NCBI RefSeq assembly: GCF_004349195.1
Contig: NZ_SMLG01000015.1
Span: 1-64,000, forward strand
Reading direction: 5' to 3'
Length of the DNA: 64,000 nt
From: Flavobacterium rhamnosiphilum
Lineage (GTDB): Bacteria; Bacteroidota; Bacteroidia; Flavobacteriales; Flavobacteriaceae
Shown: positions 43,121 to 52,576 of the stretch, piece by piece
How the letters are laid out: the number at the start of each line of letters is the position of its first letter
How positions within the stretch are numbered: position 1 is the stretch's first letter
The notes under the pieces: model-generated
Told to the model about the DNA's origin: nothing
Seen by the model: only the letters and a program-made list of their open reading frames with translations
The model's database searches: none
Program-made: the position numbers and the translations under genes

Positions 43121-44896
43121 CTAGTTGTAGATTTTATGGAACAAATCACTGTATTTCTCCATCACTATTTTTCGTTTTAGTTTTAGAGTAGGAGTCAATT
43201 GTCCACCTTCAATAGACCAAACGTCAGGTGTGAGTTCAAAACGTTTAATTTTTTCCCAATTCCCAAATTTTTCATTTAAGCTATCTACTTCTTCCTGAAT
43301 TCTGGCAATAACTTTTTCGTTTGCAATGATTTCTTCATTACTTTTTCCAACACCAATTCCGTGAATATTCGCCCATTCTTTAATGAAGTCAAAACTCGGC
43401 TGAATGAATGCTGCCGGCATTTTTTGCCCGTCACCAATCACCATTATTTGTTCAATGAAACGGGATTGTTTCATCGTGTTTTCAATTAATTGTGGCGCAA
43501 TGTATTTTCCTCCCGAAGTTTTGAACATTTCTTTTTTACGATCTGTAATTTTCAAGAAACCTTCTTCATCAAATATTCCAATATCACCCGTGTGGAAATA
43601 ACCGCCTTGAAGTGCTTCGGCTGTTTTTTCAGGATCTTTGTAATAGCCCATCATCACGTTAGGCCCTTTACAAAGAATTTCTCCGTCTTCGGCAATTTTT
43701 ACTTCTACATTATCGATTACTTTCCCTACAGTTCCTATTTTGAAACCGTGATTTCTCGTGTCGTTTACTGATATTACAGGAGAAGTTTCGGTTAAGCCAT
43801 AGCCTTCCATTACCGGAATTTCTGCGGCAGCAAAAATCCTGGCTAATCTAGGTTGTAAAGCGGCACTTCCTGAAACCATCAGGTCCAAATTGCCTCCCAA
43901 ACCTTCTTTCCATTTGCTGAAAATCCATTTGCGTGCTATTTTGAGTTGCAATTCATACCAAAAACCATTGGCACCATAAGGTTCATATTTCAATCCTAAA
44001 TCAATGGCCCAAAAGAAAAGTTTCTTTTTGATGCCTGTTAATTCGGTCCCTTTTGCATAGATTTTATCATACACTTTTTCAAGAAGTCTGGGAACCGCAG
44101 TGATAACATTTGGTTGTACTTCTCTGATATTGTCACCAACTTTATCTATCGATTCACCAAAATAGATAGAGATACCATAATATTGGTATAAATACAAAAT
44201 CATTCTTTCAAAAATATGACAAATAGGAAGGAAGCTTAAGGCACGACTTTTTCCTGCTTCAAAAGGAATTCTCGAAGCACTGTCCAAAACATTGGATACA
44301 ATATTTTTATGCGATAGCATGACTCCTTTTGGTCTTCCTGTTGTTCCCGAAGTATAAATAATGGTCGCTAAATCTTCTGATTTTACATTGTTTTTTCTTT
44401 CTTCAACTAGGTTTTGATTGCTACGGTCTTCGCCAAGGTTAAGCAATTCAGTCCAATTTTTACAACCTTCGATTTCGTTGAACGAATAGACTTCTTTTAA
44501 ATTTGGAACATTATGTTTTATCAAATTTACTTTTCGTAATACTTCAGCATCCGATACAAAACAATAAATGGCACCGGAATGATTCAGGATATATTCGTAA
44601 TCTTCTTCGGAAATAGTAGGATAAACAGGGACATTTTGAGCGCCGGTTTGCAAAATACCAATATCCATAATATTCCATTCGGTTCTATTATTAGTAGATA
44701 TAATGGCAATTTTATCGTCTTTTTGAACGTTCATTCTTAAGAGCGCTCTCGAAACAGCATTGGCTTTGGCTATATATTCTTGGGTAGAAGTTTTTACCCA
44801 AACGCCATTTTGCTTTGTTGTTAAAGCGTCAGGAATTGAAGTATATTTATTTTGCTGGTAATAAGGAAAATCAAAAAGTCTGGTTATTGGAGTCAT
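43121..44896 (-). CDS. Long-chain acyl-CoA synthetase (AMP-forming)
   Basis: Activates fatty acids to acyl-CoA through an acyl-adenylate. 591 residues of the FadD15/long-chain type. The P-loop IIYTSGTTGRPKGVMLSH lies near 179-196, VMEGYGLTETSP near 353-364, and HTGDIGIFDEEGFLKITDRKKEMFKTSGGK near 446-475 contains the adenylation hinge. It feeds the beta-oxidation genes located just downstream on the same strand, although separate terminators show independent transcription. Confidence 0.94.
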   Translation of the reverse strand: MTPITRLFDFPYYQQNKYTSIPDALTTKQNGVWVKTSTQEYIAKANAVSRALLRMNVQKDDKIAIISTNNRTEWNIMDIGILQTGAQNVPVYPTISEEDYEYILNHSGAIYCFVSDAEVLRKVNLIKHNVPNLKEVYSFNEIEGCKNWTELLNLGEDRSNQNLVEERKNNVKSEDLATIIYTSGTTGRPKGVMLSHKNIVSNVLDSASRIPFEAGKSRALSFLPICHIFERMILYLYQYYGISIYFGESIDKVGDNIREVQPNVITAVPRLLEKVYDKIYAKGTELTGIKKKLFFWAIDLGLKYEPYGANGFWYELQLKIARKWIFSKWKEGLGGNLDLMVSGSAALQPRLARIFAAAEIPVMEGYGLTETSPVISVNDTRNHGFKIGTVGKVIDNVEVKIAEDGEILCKGPNVMMGYYKDPEKTAEALQGGYFHTGDIGIFDEEGFLKITDRKKEMFKTSGGKYIAPQLIENTMKQSRFIEQIMVIGDGQKMPAAFIQPSFDFIKEWANIHGIGVGKSNEEIIANEKVIARIQEEVDSLNEKFGNWEKIKRFELTPDVWSIEGGQLTPTLKLKRKIVMEKYSDLFHKIYN

Positions 44897-45145
44897 TATT
44901 CGAATATTGAATTGACTCGCAAATTAGAAAAAAATAGCGAAATTTTTAATTTTTTTGTAAAATTTTAAAATATAATTTTATTTTATTGGTTTGATTTCAA
45001 TAATATTTAAAAAAAGAGTATTGAAATCAATAATTGCTGGCTACGCAATAATTGCAAAAGATTCATTTACAATCATATAATATAACCTTCATAATTATGT
45101 AATGTGTTGCGCCTTTCTTTTTTGTGACTTTGCTAAAATTATTCT

Positions 45146-45733
45146 ATGAAAAAGGCATACAAACGAATTGGAGGATTTTTAGTGTTATTTTCTTTGTGCT
45201 ATATCGCAGCTTGTCTTTATGATATTCATTTAAATTATAATTTTAAAGAAATCGCAACAAAGAAAGTATATAAATCAGGGGTAATTCCACCGGATCAAAT
45301 TAAAGATTATGTTCTGAAATATAAAATTAAATCTATTATTGATTTAAGAATACCGGGTACAAACGATTTGAAGTTGAATCCTGAAGTGCCGGGAGAATTG
45401 CAAGCGGAGAAAAATGCGGTTGCAAAAATTAAAGGGCTGAATTATTTTAGCAATCCGTCTGACCAAATTCCGAGTCAAAAAAACATAAATTATTTTCTTG
45501 AAATTATGGACAATCCTGCTAATTACCCCGTTTTAATCCATTGTCATCATGGTACTGGCAGGGCCATTTTGTATTCGGCAATTTACAGAATAGAATTCGA
45601 AAACAGCAGTAATGAGCAAGCTCGTTTAAACACGCGTGATCTTGTTTTATTCAGTTCTTTTGACAACGGAACTCCAAAAGGGGAATATTTAAAAGCGTAT
45701 GTTTCCAGAAATAGAGTCGTTGCGCAAAAGTGA
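45146..45733 (+). CDS. Membrane-anchored dual-specificity / tyrosine phosphatase-like protein
   Basis: 195 residues. An N-terminal membrane segment (GFLVLFSLCYIAACLY, about 10-25) is followed by a phosphatase-like domain: VYKSGVIPPDQI, then the general-acid region IIDLRIPG, and the CX5R loop HCHHGTGR at 132-139 with nucleophile Cys133 and Arg139. The fold is that of DSP/PTP-like proteins related to Siw14. Substrate unknown. Convergent with a LuxR regulator gene ten bases further on. Confidence 0.85.
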   Translation: MKKAYKRIGGFLVLFSLCYIAACLYDIHLNYNFKEIATKKVYKSGVIPPDQIKDYVLKYKIKSIIDLRIPGTNDLKLNPEVPGELQAEKNAVAKIKGLNYFSNPSDQIPSQKNINYFLEIMDNPANYPVLIHCHHGTGRAILYSAIYRIEFENSSNEQARLNTRDLVLFSSFDNGTPKGEYLKAYVSRNRVVAQK

Positions 45734-45743
45734 TTTGTTCAAT

Positions 45744-46505
45744 TTATAATAAACCTTGCAAGGTACTTTTTCGAATTAATTGAGCCGTATTTCTAGAGTT
45801 GGATTTCTTTAAAATATTTTTACGATGCTGTTTCACAGTATTTACGCTGATAAAAAGTTCATTCGCAATTTTATTGTTGTCAAAACCTTCTGCAATTAGC
45901 CTAATAATATCAATTTCTCTTTTTGAAAATTCTGAAAAACATTGGATGTCTTCAAAAACATCAATATTCATATAAGATGCCTCGTCTTTTAATCCTATTA
46001 TGGAATATTGATAGGTATTGTTTTTGGTCAAATGATCGATTCTGGTATGAATATTCAATGATTTTCCAAAACCGCCGTTTGGATCTAATGTCAGTATTAT
46101 GGCTTGATGATTGAGCATGCAATACTCCCCATTTTTCATTCGACTTCTAAAACTGTAATTCATTTTGTAGTTAGTCAATTTTTCCGGACCTATTTTGGTA
46201 TAAAAAAAATTAAGTATTGAAGCTTCGGCTTTTGATATAAAGTCAATATCGTCAGGATGAATTGTTGCAAGAATATCATTAAAACATACGGTTTCCGGAT
46301 CGAATCCATGAATGTCAGCTATCGCTGGACTAATGTTTGATAAGGACATATCATAAAAATCAATAATGTAAAAATAAAATGGACCTGTGCTTATTATTGA
46401 ACTGGCAATTTCATCAAACTTTATTTGTGGTAATAAAGTGTTCTCGTTGGCTCTTTTTTGAGTGTCAATCCAAACCGAGTGAAGTTTTTGTAGTTCTTGG
46501 GTCAT
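45744..46505 (-). CDS. PAS-containing LuxR-family transcription regulator
   Basis: 253 residues. A PAS-like sensor domain covers about 40-170 (FYFYIIDFYDMSLSNISPAIADIHGFDPET), followed by a LuxR helix-turn-helix (FSKREIDIIRLIAEGFDNNKIANELFISVNTVKQHRKNILKK, about 190-232). There is no receiver domain, so it probably binds a small ligand or a partner directly. This architecture is frequent in Flavobacteria. No clear target gene nearby. Confidence 0.88.
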   Translation of the reverse strand: MTQELQKLHSVWIDTQKRANENTLLPQIKFDEIASSIISTGPFYFYIIDFYDMSLSNISPAIADIHGFDPETVCFNDILATIHPDDIDFISKAEASILNFFYTKIGPEKLTNYKMNYSFRSRMKNGEYCMLNHQAIILTLDPNGGFGKSLNIHTRIDHLTKNNTYQYSIIGLKDEASYMNIDVFEDIQCFSEFSKREIDIIRLIAEGFDNNKIANELFISVNTVKQHRKNILKKSNSRNTAQLIRKSTLQGLL

Positions 46506-46645
46506 TTCTCATTATTTTTAATATGAAACTTTGTTAAAAATACAATTGTTTTTATAATTCGATGAATAATAAATGAGATTTTGTTTAAATAAATGAAATT
46601 ATACTAAAATTCTTAAATTTTAGTAGTGTAAATTTTTATGACAAA

Positions 46646-46673
46646 AAAAGCGTTCACCTTGGCGAACGCTTTT
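46646..46673 (-). terminator. Terminator of purL
   Basis: Stem AAAAGCGTTC / GAACGCTTTT with an 8-base loop and a T run on the minus strand, 25 bases after the purL stop. Confidence 0.88.
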
Positions 46674-46697
46674 ATGTAAGTATTGATGTAGTTAAAA

Positions 46698-49600
46698 TTA
46701 GATTTTATCAATCCATTTTCTGGCATTCACAAAAGCTTCATGCCAAGGTGTAACTTCGTCATTACGGTCTTTTGGATAATGAGCCCAGTTCCACTGGAAA
46801 GTAGAACGCTCAATGTGTGGCATCATTACCAAGTGACGACCTGTTGTGTCGCACATCATAGCAGTATTATAATCAGAACCGTTAGGATTGGCAGGGTAAC
46901 TCTCATAACCGTATTTACCTACGATGTTATAGTGCTCTTCGTCCATTGGTTTGCTGAATTTTCCTTCACCATGCGAAACCCAAACTCCAAGTGTAGCACC
47001 AGCAAGTGTTGATAGCATCACCGAATTGTTTTCCTGTATTGTTACAGAAGTAAAGATGCTCTCGTGCTTTTGGCTTTCGTTGTGGAGCATTTTTGGTTTA
47101 TGCTTGTGTTCTGGGTTGATTAATCCTAATTCGATGAACAATTGGCAACCGTTACAGATTCCAACAGAAAGTGTATCTTCTCTTTTAAAGAAATTGGTCA
47201 AAGCTGTTTTAGCTTTTTCATTGTACAAAAAGGCTCCAGCCCAACCTTTGGCCGAACCTAAAACATCCGAGTTAGAGAATCCACCAACAGCTCCGATAAA
47301 CTGAATGTCTTCTAGATTTTCACGTCCCGAAATCAAATCGGTCATGTGTACGTCTTTAACGTCAAATCCAGCCAAGTACATAGCATTCGCCATTTCACGC
47401 TCGGAGTTACTTCCTTTTTCGCGAATGATTGCTGCTTTTGGTCTTGGTTTTGAAGAGTCTATAACTGGTGCTTTCCCCGTAAAATGAGTTGGGAAAGTAT
47501 AGTTTAAAGCTTGATTTTTATAATTGTCAAAACGGGCTTGAGCTGTTCCGTTTTTAGATTGTTTTTGGTCTAATAAGAAAGACGTTTTAAACCAAATGTC
47601 TCTGTATTTGGCAATGTCTAATTTGCAAGGACCAAAGTCTAAAGTAGCTTCGGTTGTTGCAGTTCCTAATTTATAGAAAGCAACATTGTTTGCTTTTAAT
47701 TTAGCTTCAACAGCTTCATCTGAATTAGCTTGGAAAACTATAGCTATGTTTTCGGCAAAAAGATATTTGATGATGTCTTTTTCTTCGAAAACAGAGAAGT
47801 CAATTTTTGCTCCCAAATTCACATCAGCAAAACACATTTCCAGTAAAGTAGTGATTAAACCACCGCTTCCGATGTCGTGTCCAGCCAAGATTTGATTGTC
47901 TAAAATCAGTTCTTGAAGGGTGTTGAATGCATTTTTGAAGAAAGCTGCGTCTTTAATTGTTGGTGCATCGTTTCCGATAGCATTCAATGTTTGTGCGAAA
48001 GAAGAACCTCCTAATTTGAAGTCGTCTTGAGACAAATTGATATAATAAATAGAACCTCCGTCTTTTTGTAAAACTGGCTCCACTACTTTTCTAATATCGA
48101 TACAGTTTCCACCTGCAGAAATAATAACCGTTCCCGGTGCGATTACTTCGTCGTTTGGATATTTTTGTTTCATCGAAAGTGAATCTTTTCCTGTTGGAAT
48201 GTTGATCCCCAATTCGATTGCAAATTCAGAACAACCTTCTACAGCAGCATACAAACGAGCATCTTCACCTTCGTTTTTACAAGCCCACATCCAGTTGGCC
48301 GAAAGTGAAATACCTTTCAATCCGTCTTTTATTGGAGCCCAAACGATATTCGATAAAGATTCGGCAATTGCAGTTCTACTTCCTGCAACAGGATCAATAA
48401 GTGCAGCAATAGGAGAGTGTCCAATTGAAGTAGCGACACCTTCTATTCCTTGATAATCCAAAGCCATTACACCACAATTGTTCAAAGGCAATTGCAATGG
48501 TCCAGCACATTGTTGTTTGGCAACTTTTCCTCCAACGCAACGATCCACTTTATTAGTCAACCAGTCTTTACAGGCTACGGCTTCCAATTGTAGAACTTGT
48601 TCTAAATAAGTCGAAATATTTTTTACGCTATATTCTAATGCAGGATAATTGTAATTAATGGTTTTATCAGTCATTACCGTTTTTGGAGAACTTCCGAAGA
48701 AATCTTCCAAAGCATAATCCATTGGTTTTAAACCAGTAGTTTTAGATTCGAAAGTAAAACGATTATCACTGGTTACATCACCTACTTGATACATCGGAGA
48801 ACGTTCTCTGTCTGCAATTCTTTGTAAAATATCGATATCTTTTTTACCAATAACCAATCCCATTCTTTCTTGAGATTCGTTACCGATAATCTCTTTTGCC
48901 GAAAGGGTTGGATCTCCAATAGGCAATTTGTCTAAATCAATTAATCCTCCTGTTTCTTCAACTAGTTCAGAAAGACAGTTTAAGTGTCCACCTGCTCCGT
49001 GATCATGAATAGAAACAATTGGGTTATTGTCGCTTTCTACCAAACCACGAATGGCGTTGGCAGCACGTTTTTGCATTTCTGGGTTCGAACGTTGGATCGC
49101 ATTCAATTCAATTCCTGAACCAAAAGCTCCTGTGTCAGCTGATGAAACCGCAGCTCCACCCATTCCGATTCTATAATTTTCTCCTCCAAGGATAACAATT
49201 TTGTCTCCTTCTTGTGGTTTCTTTTTGATAGCTTGGTCTAATTTTCCGTAACCAATTCCACCCGCTTGCATGATTACTTTATCGTAACCAATTTTACGGT
49301 TATTTTCTTCATGTTCGAAAGTAAGAACGGAACCTGTAATAAGTGGTTGCCCAAATTTATTTCCAAAATCAGATGCTCCATTCGAAGCTTTGATTAAAAT
49401 ATCCATTGGAGTTTGATACAACCATTTTCTAGCTTCAACAGCATCTTCCCATGGTCTGTTTTCTTCCAATCGAGAATAAGAAGTCATATAAACCGCAGTT
49501 CCTGCCATTGGCAATGAACCTTGTCCTCCTGCCAAACGGTCACGAATTTCTCCTCCAGATCCTGTTGCAGCTCCGTTAAAAGGCTCTACAGTTGTTGGGA

Positions 49601-50351
49601 AATTGTGCGTTTCTGCTTTTAAAGAGATAACCGAATCAAATTCTTTTACTTCGTAAAAATCAGGTTTGTCAGCTGTTTTGGGAGCAAATTGCTGTACTCT
49701 TGGTCCTTTTACAAAAGCCACGTTGTCTTTGTAGGCCGAAACAATGTCGTTAGGGTTTTCCTGAGATGTTTTTTTGATTAATTTAAAAAGAGAAGTTTCT
49801 TTTTCTACGCCATCAATAACAAATGTTCCGTTGAAAATCTTGTGGCGACAGTGTTCTGAATTGGCTTGTGAGAAAGCAAAAATCTCTGAATCCGTTAATT
49901 TTCTACCTAATTTAGTGGCTAAATTATCTAAGTACTCTACTTCTTCAGGACTTAAAGCTAGACCTTCACTTTTGTTGTAAGCAGCGATATCTTCAATATC
50001 CAATATAGCTTCCGGAAGTACATTGATAGTAAAAATATCTTGATTCAACTCGGTATATTTTTGCGAAAGCATAGGGTCGAAATCATTGAAATCAGCCGTA
50101 GCTTTATGGAATTCTTCTATACGAATGATTCCAGAAATTCCCATGTTTTGGGTAATTTCCACCGCATTGGTACTCCAAGGAGTAATCATAGTGGCGCGAG
50201 GACCAACAAAAAAATCCGTCAGTACGGATTTTTCTATTTTATTTGAGTCGGCAAAAAGCCAGTTTAATTTTGAAATGTCTTGAGCCGAAATTTCGTTTTG
50301 CGTTTGTACGGCAAAAACAGTTTTGCTTTGGTTTTCAAAGAAATGGATCAT
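46698..50351 (-). CDS. purL: Phosphoribosylformylglycinamidine synthase (single-chain PurL)
   Basis: Fourth step of purine synthesis: FGAR to FGAM with ATP and glutamine. 1217 residues, the large fused form as in E. coli. An N-terminal PurS-like part, the two FGAM synthase halves (AETHNFPTTVEPFNGAATG near 250; GGEN...GMGGAAVSS near 390; second half with PTGKDSLSM near 720) and a C-terminal glutaminase domain with the nucleophile Cys in SVGICNGCQL and the His of MPHIERS. A strong promoter lies 30 bases before the ATG. Single-gene unit. Confidence 0.97.
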   Translation of the reverse strand: MIHFFENQSKTVFAVQTQNEISAQDISKLNWLFADSNKIEKSVLTDFFVGPRATMITPWSTNAVEITQNMGISGIIRIEEFHKATADFNDFDPMLSQKYTELNQDIFTINVLPEAILDIEDIAAYNKSEGLALSPEEVEYLDNLATKLGRKLTDSEIFAFSQANSEHCRHKIFNGTFVIDGVEKETSLFKLIKKTSQENPNDIVSAYKDNVAFVKGPRVQQFAPKTADKPDFYEVKEFDSVISLKAETHNFPTTVEPFNGAATGSGGEIRDRLAGGQGSLPMAGTAVYMTSYSRLEENRPWEDAVEARKWLYQTPMDILIKASNGASDFGNKFGQPLITGSVLTFEHEENNRKIGYDKVIMQAGGIGYGKLDQAIKKKPQEGDKIVILGGENYRIGMGGAAVSSADTGAFGSGIELNAIQRSNPEMQKRAANAIRGLVESDNNPIVSIHDHGAGGHLNCLSELVEETGGLIDLDKLPIGDPTLSAKEIIGNESQERMGLVIGKKDIDILQRIADRERSPMYQVGDVTSDNRFTFESKTTGLKPMDYALEDFFGSSPKTVMTDKTINYNYPALEYSVKNISTYLEQVLQLEAVACKDWLTNKVDRCVGGKVAKQQCAGPLQLPLNNCGVMALDYQGIEGVATSIGHSPIAALIDPVAGSRTAIAESLSNIVWAPIKDGLKGISLSANWMWACKNEGEDARLYAAVEGCSEFAIELGINIPTGKDSLSMKQKYPNDEVIAPGTVIISAGGNCIDIRKVVEPVLQKDGGSIYYINLSQDDFKLGGSSFAQTLNAIGNDAPTIKDAAFFKNAFNTLQELILDNQILAGHDIGSGGLITTLLEMCFADVNLGAKIDFSVFEEKDIIKYLFAENIAIVFQANSDEAVEAKLKANNVAFYKLGTATTEATLDFGPCKLDIAKYRDIWFKTSFLLDQKQSKNGTAQARFDNYKNQALNYTFPTHFTGKAPVIDSSKPRPKAAIIREKGSNSEREMANAMYLAGFDVKDVHMTDLISGRENLEDIQFIGAVGGFSNSDVLGSAKGWAGAFLYNEKAKTALTNFFKREDTLSVGICNGCQLFIELGLINPEHKHKPKMLHNESQKHESIFTSVTIQENNSVMLSTLAGATLGVWVSHGEGKFSKPMDEEHYNIVGKYGYESYPANPNGSDYNTAMMCDTTGRHLVMMPHIERSTFQWNWAHYPKDRNDEVTPWHEAFVNARKWIDKI

Positions 50352-50380
50352 TGTTGTGTAGTTTGTTGTATTTAACGGTG

Positions 50381-50411
50381 CAAATTTAGTTTAAATAAAT
50401 AGTAAGAACAA
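50381..50411 (-). promoter_or_regulatory. Promoter of purL
   Basis: On the minus strand TTG (50409-50411), a 20-base spacer and TAAATTTG (50381-50388), ending 29 bases before the purL ATG. Confidence 0.65.
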
Positions 50412-50436
50412 GGGACAAAAGAAAAGACTTTTTAAA

Positions 50437-51963
50437 TTATTTCGGAAATGATTTGTTTTGATAGGCACCTAAATCGGGTGGCAAAGTTCTGGTATTCCCT
50501 AAAATATCAAAAGGAATCAGATATGCCGAATTCCCTTTTGCGAAAGCGGCAGAAGTTTCGTCAATATTGAATTTGTTCTGTGATATATTAAAAAAATTCG
50601 GGTTTTTGTTTAGAATTATGGCATTGTAATGTGTTGGATCTGTATTGAACTGATAATCGGGATTCGTCGTGAATTGATTGGAAACGTTATCAAATTTAAG
50701 CAGGCAATTGTTGAATTGATATTCGAAAGCAGCTCCAGTTTTTTTATTCAATATCATTTCAGTAGAATACGAACCATAGATAATGCAGTTGTTGAATGTT
50801 GCTGCGGTTAAATCTTTTACTTCAGGAATTGCGCCTGTTATATAATTGCTCACAAAAACCGCCACTTGTTGCGAGCTGTTCCAGTTATTATTGAAGGTGG
50901 AATGTGTAAATGAATAATTTCCGCCATACGAACAGGCTAAACTAGCTTGTCCGGCATTGTTGATGACTAAATTTTCCCCGTTAATTTTTGCGGTCTGCGC
51001 CAAAATTCCGTAGTTACTGCTATTGTATATTTGGGTGTTTTTGATAGAAACGGTTGTGCCATCATTATTTTGAATTAACAAACCAATGGTTGCATTTTTA
51101 ATTGTCAGATGATTAAAAGTGTTATTCGTACTGCCATCAGTAAGCCAAATTGCTCCCCATTGTCCCGGCACATCAGAAAAATCAGGTTCTAATCGGTCAC
51201 CTTCAAAAATGACTTCGTTTTCTAGTTTATCGGTTGTTGACAGTGTTCCATTAATATTAATAGAGGCATTATTGGCTACAATAAGTCCAGAATTAGCATG
51301 AAAATGAACTTTGGTTCCAGCCTCAAAAGTGACCGTTTTATTCGAAGGAACAGCTGCGTAGCCATAAATCACATACGGTTTGTCATTCGTAAACTGTAAT
51401 TCATTGCCATTTATGGGATCATTTTCATCAAGATAAAATCCATCAATTTTTTCGTCTCCAATAGGAAGTGTTTCAGTAGTGCCATCAGCAAAACGTTTTG
51501 GATAAAGGAAAACGGCATCTTGTATAAGGGTTACTAATTCCACATTTTGTAAATTTTCGCCACTGTCAAACTGAATTTGATCGGTGTATAAAAAATCAGT
51601 TGGGTTAGCATCTGCAATATTTGCGGTGGTTTCTATGAAGATATACAAACTGTCTTTTGCTAAAAGATCCACATTGTTGAAAATTTTCCCGTCTGTCCCT
51701 TGCATTCCATCAACGGTCATTCGGTATTTTGAGTTTAATCCTTTTCCTAGTTTAATGCTTGGAATGGTAATGTCATTTTTGCTTTTATTGTACACTTTGA
51801 GTCGGTATGTACTGGAACCTATGCTGGTAAAAACGGTATCTAAATAAATGGTGTCTTTCGAAAATTTCAAATCGCCGGTGCTTGCTACAGTCTCAAAATC
51901 GGAACGACAGGAAAAAATAGAAAGCACTATTCCAATAAAAAACAGTAATGTGATGGGACGCAT
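50437..51963 (-). CDS. Parallel beta-helix lipoprotein
   Basis: 508 residues, family not named. The lipobox FSC places the lipidated Cys at residue 19. Residues of about 30-150 look like a beta-sandwich (GDLKFSKDTIYLDTVFTSIGSS). From about 215 repeated short strands with Asn and Gly turns (GTKVHFHANSGLIVANNASININGTL, TIKNATIGLLIQNNDG, NNCIIYGSY) are typical of right-handed parallel beta-helix proteins. Probably at the outer membrane or surface. No catalytic residues can be assigned. Confidence 0.82.
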   Translation of the reverse strand: MRPITLLFFIGIVLSIFSCRSDFETVASTGDLKFSKDTIYLDTVFTSIGSSTYRLKVYNKSKNDITIPSIKLGKGLNSKYRMTVDGMQGTDGKIFNNVDLLAKDSLYIFIETTANIADANPTDFLYTDQIQFDSGENLQNVELVTLIQDAVFLYPKRFADGTTETLPIGDEKIDGFYLDENDPINGNELQFTNDKPYVIYGYAAVPSNKTVTFEAGTKVHFHANSGLIVANNASININGTLSTTDKLENEVIFEGDRLEPDFSDVPGQWGAIWLTDGSTNNTFNHLTIKNATIGLLIQNNDGTTVSIKNTQIYNSSNYGILAQTAKINGENLVINNAGQASLACSYGGNYSFTHSTFNNNWNSSQQVAVFVSNYITGAIPEVKDLTAATFNNCIIYGSYSTEMILNKKTGAAFEYQFNNCLLKFDNVSNQFTTNPDYQFNTDPTHYNAIILNKNPNFFNISQNKFNIDETSAAFAKGNSAYLIPFDILGNTRTLPPDLGAYQNKSFPK

Positions 51964-52101
51964 TTAGTTGTATTTTTTTGTAAAAATAGGAAAAATCTAA
52001 TAGTATTGGGAACGATTTTAAGTTTGAATTTAGAATAACAATTGCATTTACTATTTTGTGACTTATCTTTTAATTATTTTTACATTTTAAAAAGCAATTC
52101 T

Positions 52102-52542
52102 ATGACATTAGATAAAGATAAAATGCTTGAATACTGTAATCAGTTTTCAAAAAACACGTTGATGGAGACCTTAAATATTGAATACATAGATGCTGGCGAA
52201 GGTTTTCTGGTGGCCAGAATGCCTGTTGATTCATCCGTTCATCAACCCATGGGATTGTTGCATGGCGGTGCTTCGGTGGCTTTGGCAGAAAGTGTGGGAA
52301 GTGCCGCGTCTCATTTTTTTATTAACGACAAAGAGCAGGAGGTACGCGGAATTGAGATTTCGGCGAATCATTTAAAAAGTATTCGTGAAGGATTTGTTTT
52401 TGGAACAGCACGAATCATTCACAAAGGAAGAAGTCTGCATCTTTGGGAAATTAAAATTACGGATGAAGAAGGAAATTTGGTGTCGCTTTGCAAATTGACG
52501 AATATGGTTTTGACCAAAGAAAAAAATAAGAATTGTCAGTAG
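52102..52542 (+). CDS. Hotdog-fold thioesterase, probable DHNA-CoA thioesterase (MenI-like)
   Basis: 146 residues from the ATG at 52102 (the frame is open 20 codons further upstream, but MTLDKDKMLEYCNQF fits the family start). HQPMGLLHGGASVALAESVGSAAS near residues 47-70 is the hotdog catalytic signature with Glu. It lies 34 bases before the isochorismate synthase gene, so hydrolysis of 1,4-dihydroxy-2-naphthoyl-CoA in menaquinone synthesis is likely. Other PaaI-type substrates remain possible. Confidence 0.87.
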   Translation: MTLDKDKMLEYCNQFSKNTLMETLNIEYIDAGEGFLVARMPVDSSVHQPMGLLHGGASVALAESVGSAASHFFINDKEQEVRGIEISANHLKSIREGFVFGTARIIHKGRSLHLWEIKITDEEGNLVSLCKLTNMVLTKEKNKNCQ

Positions 52543-52576
52543 TTTTTTATTGAAATCCATTTTAAAAATTTAGCGT

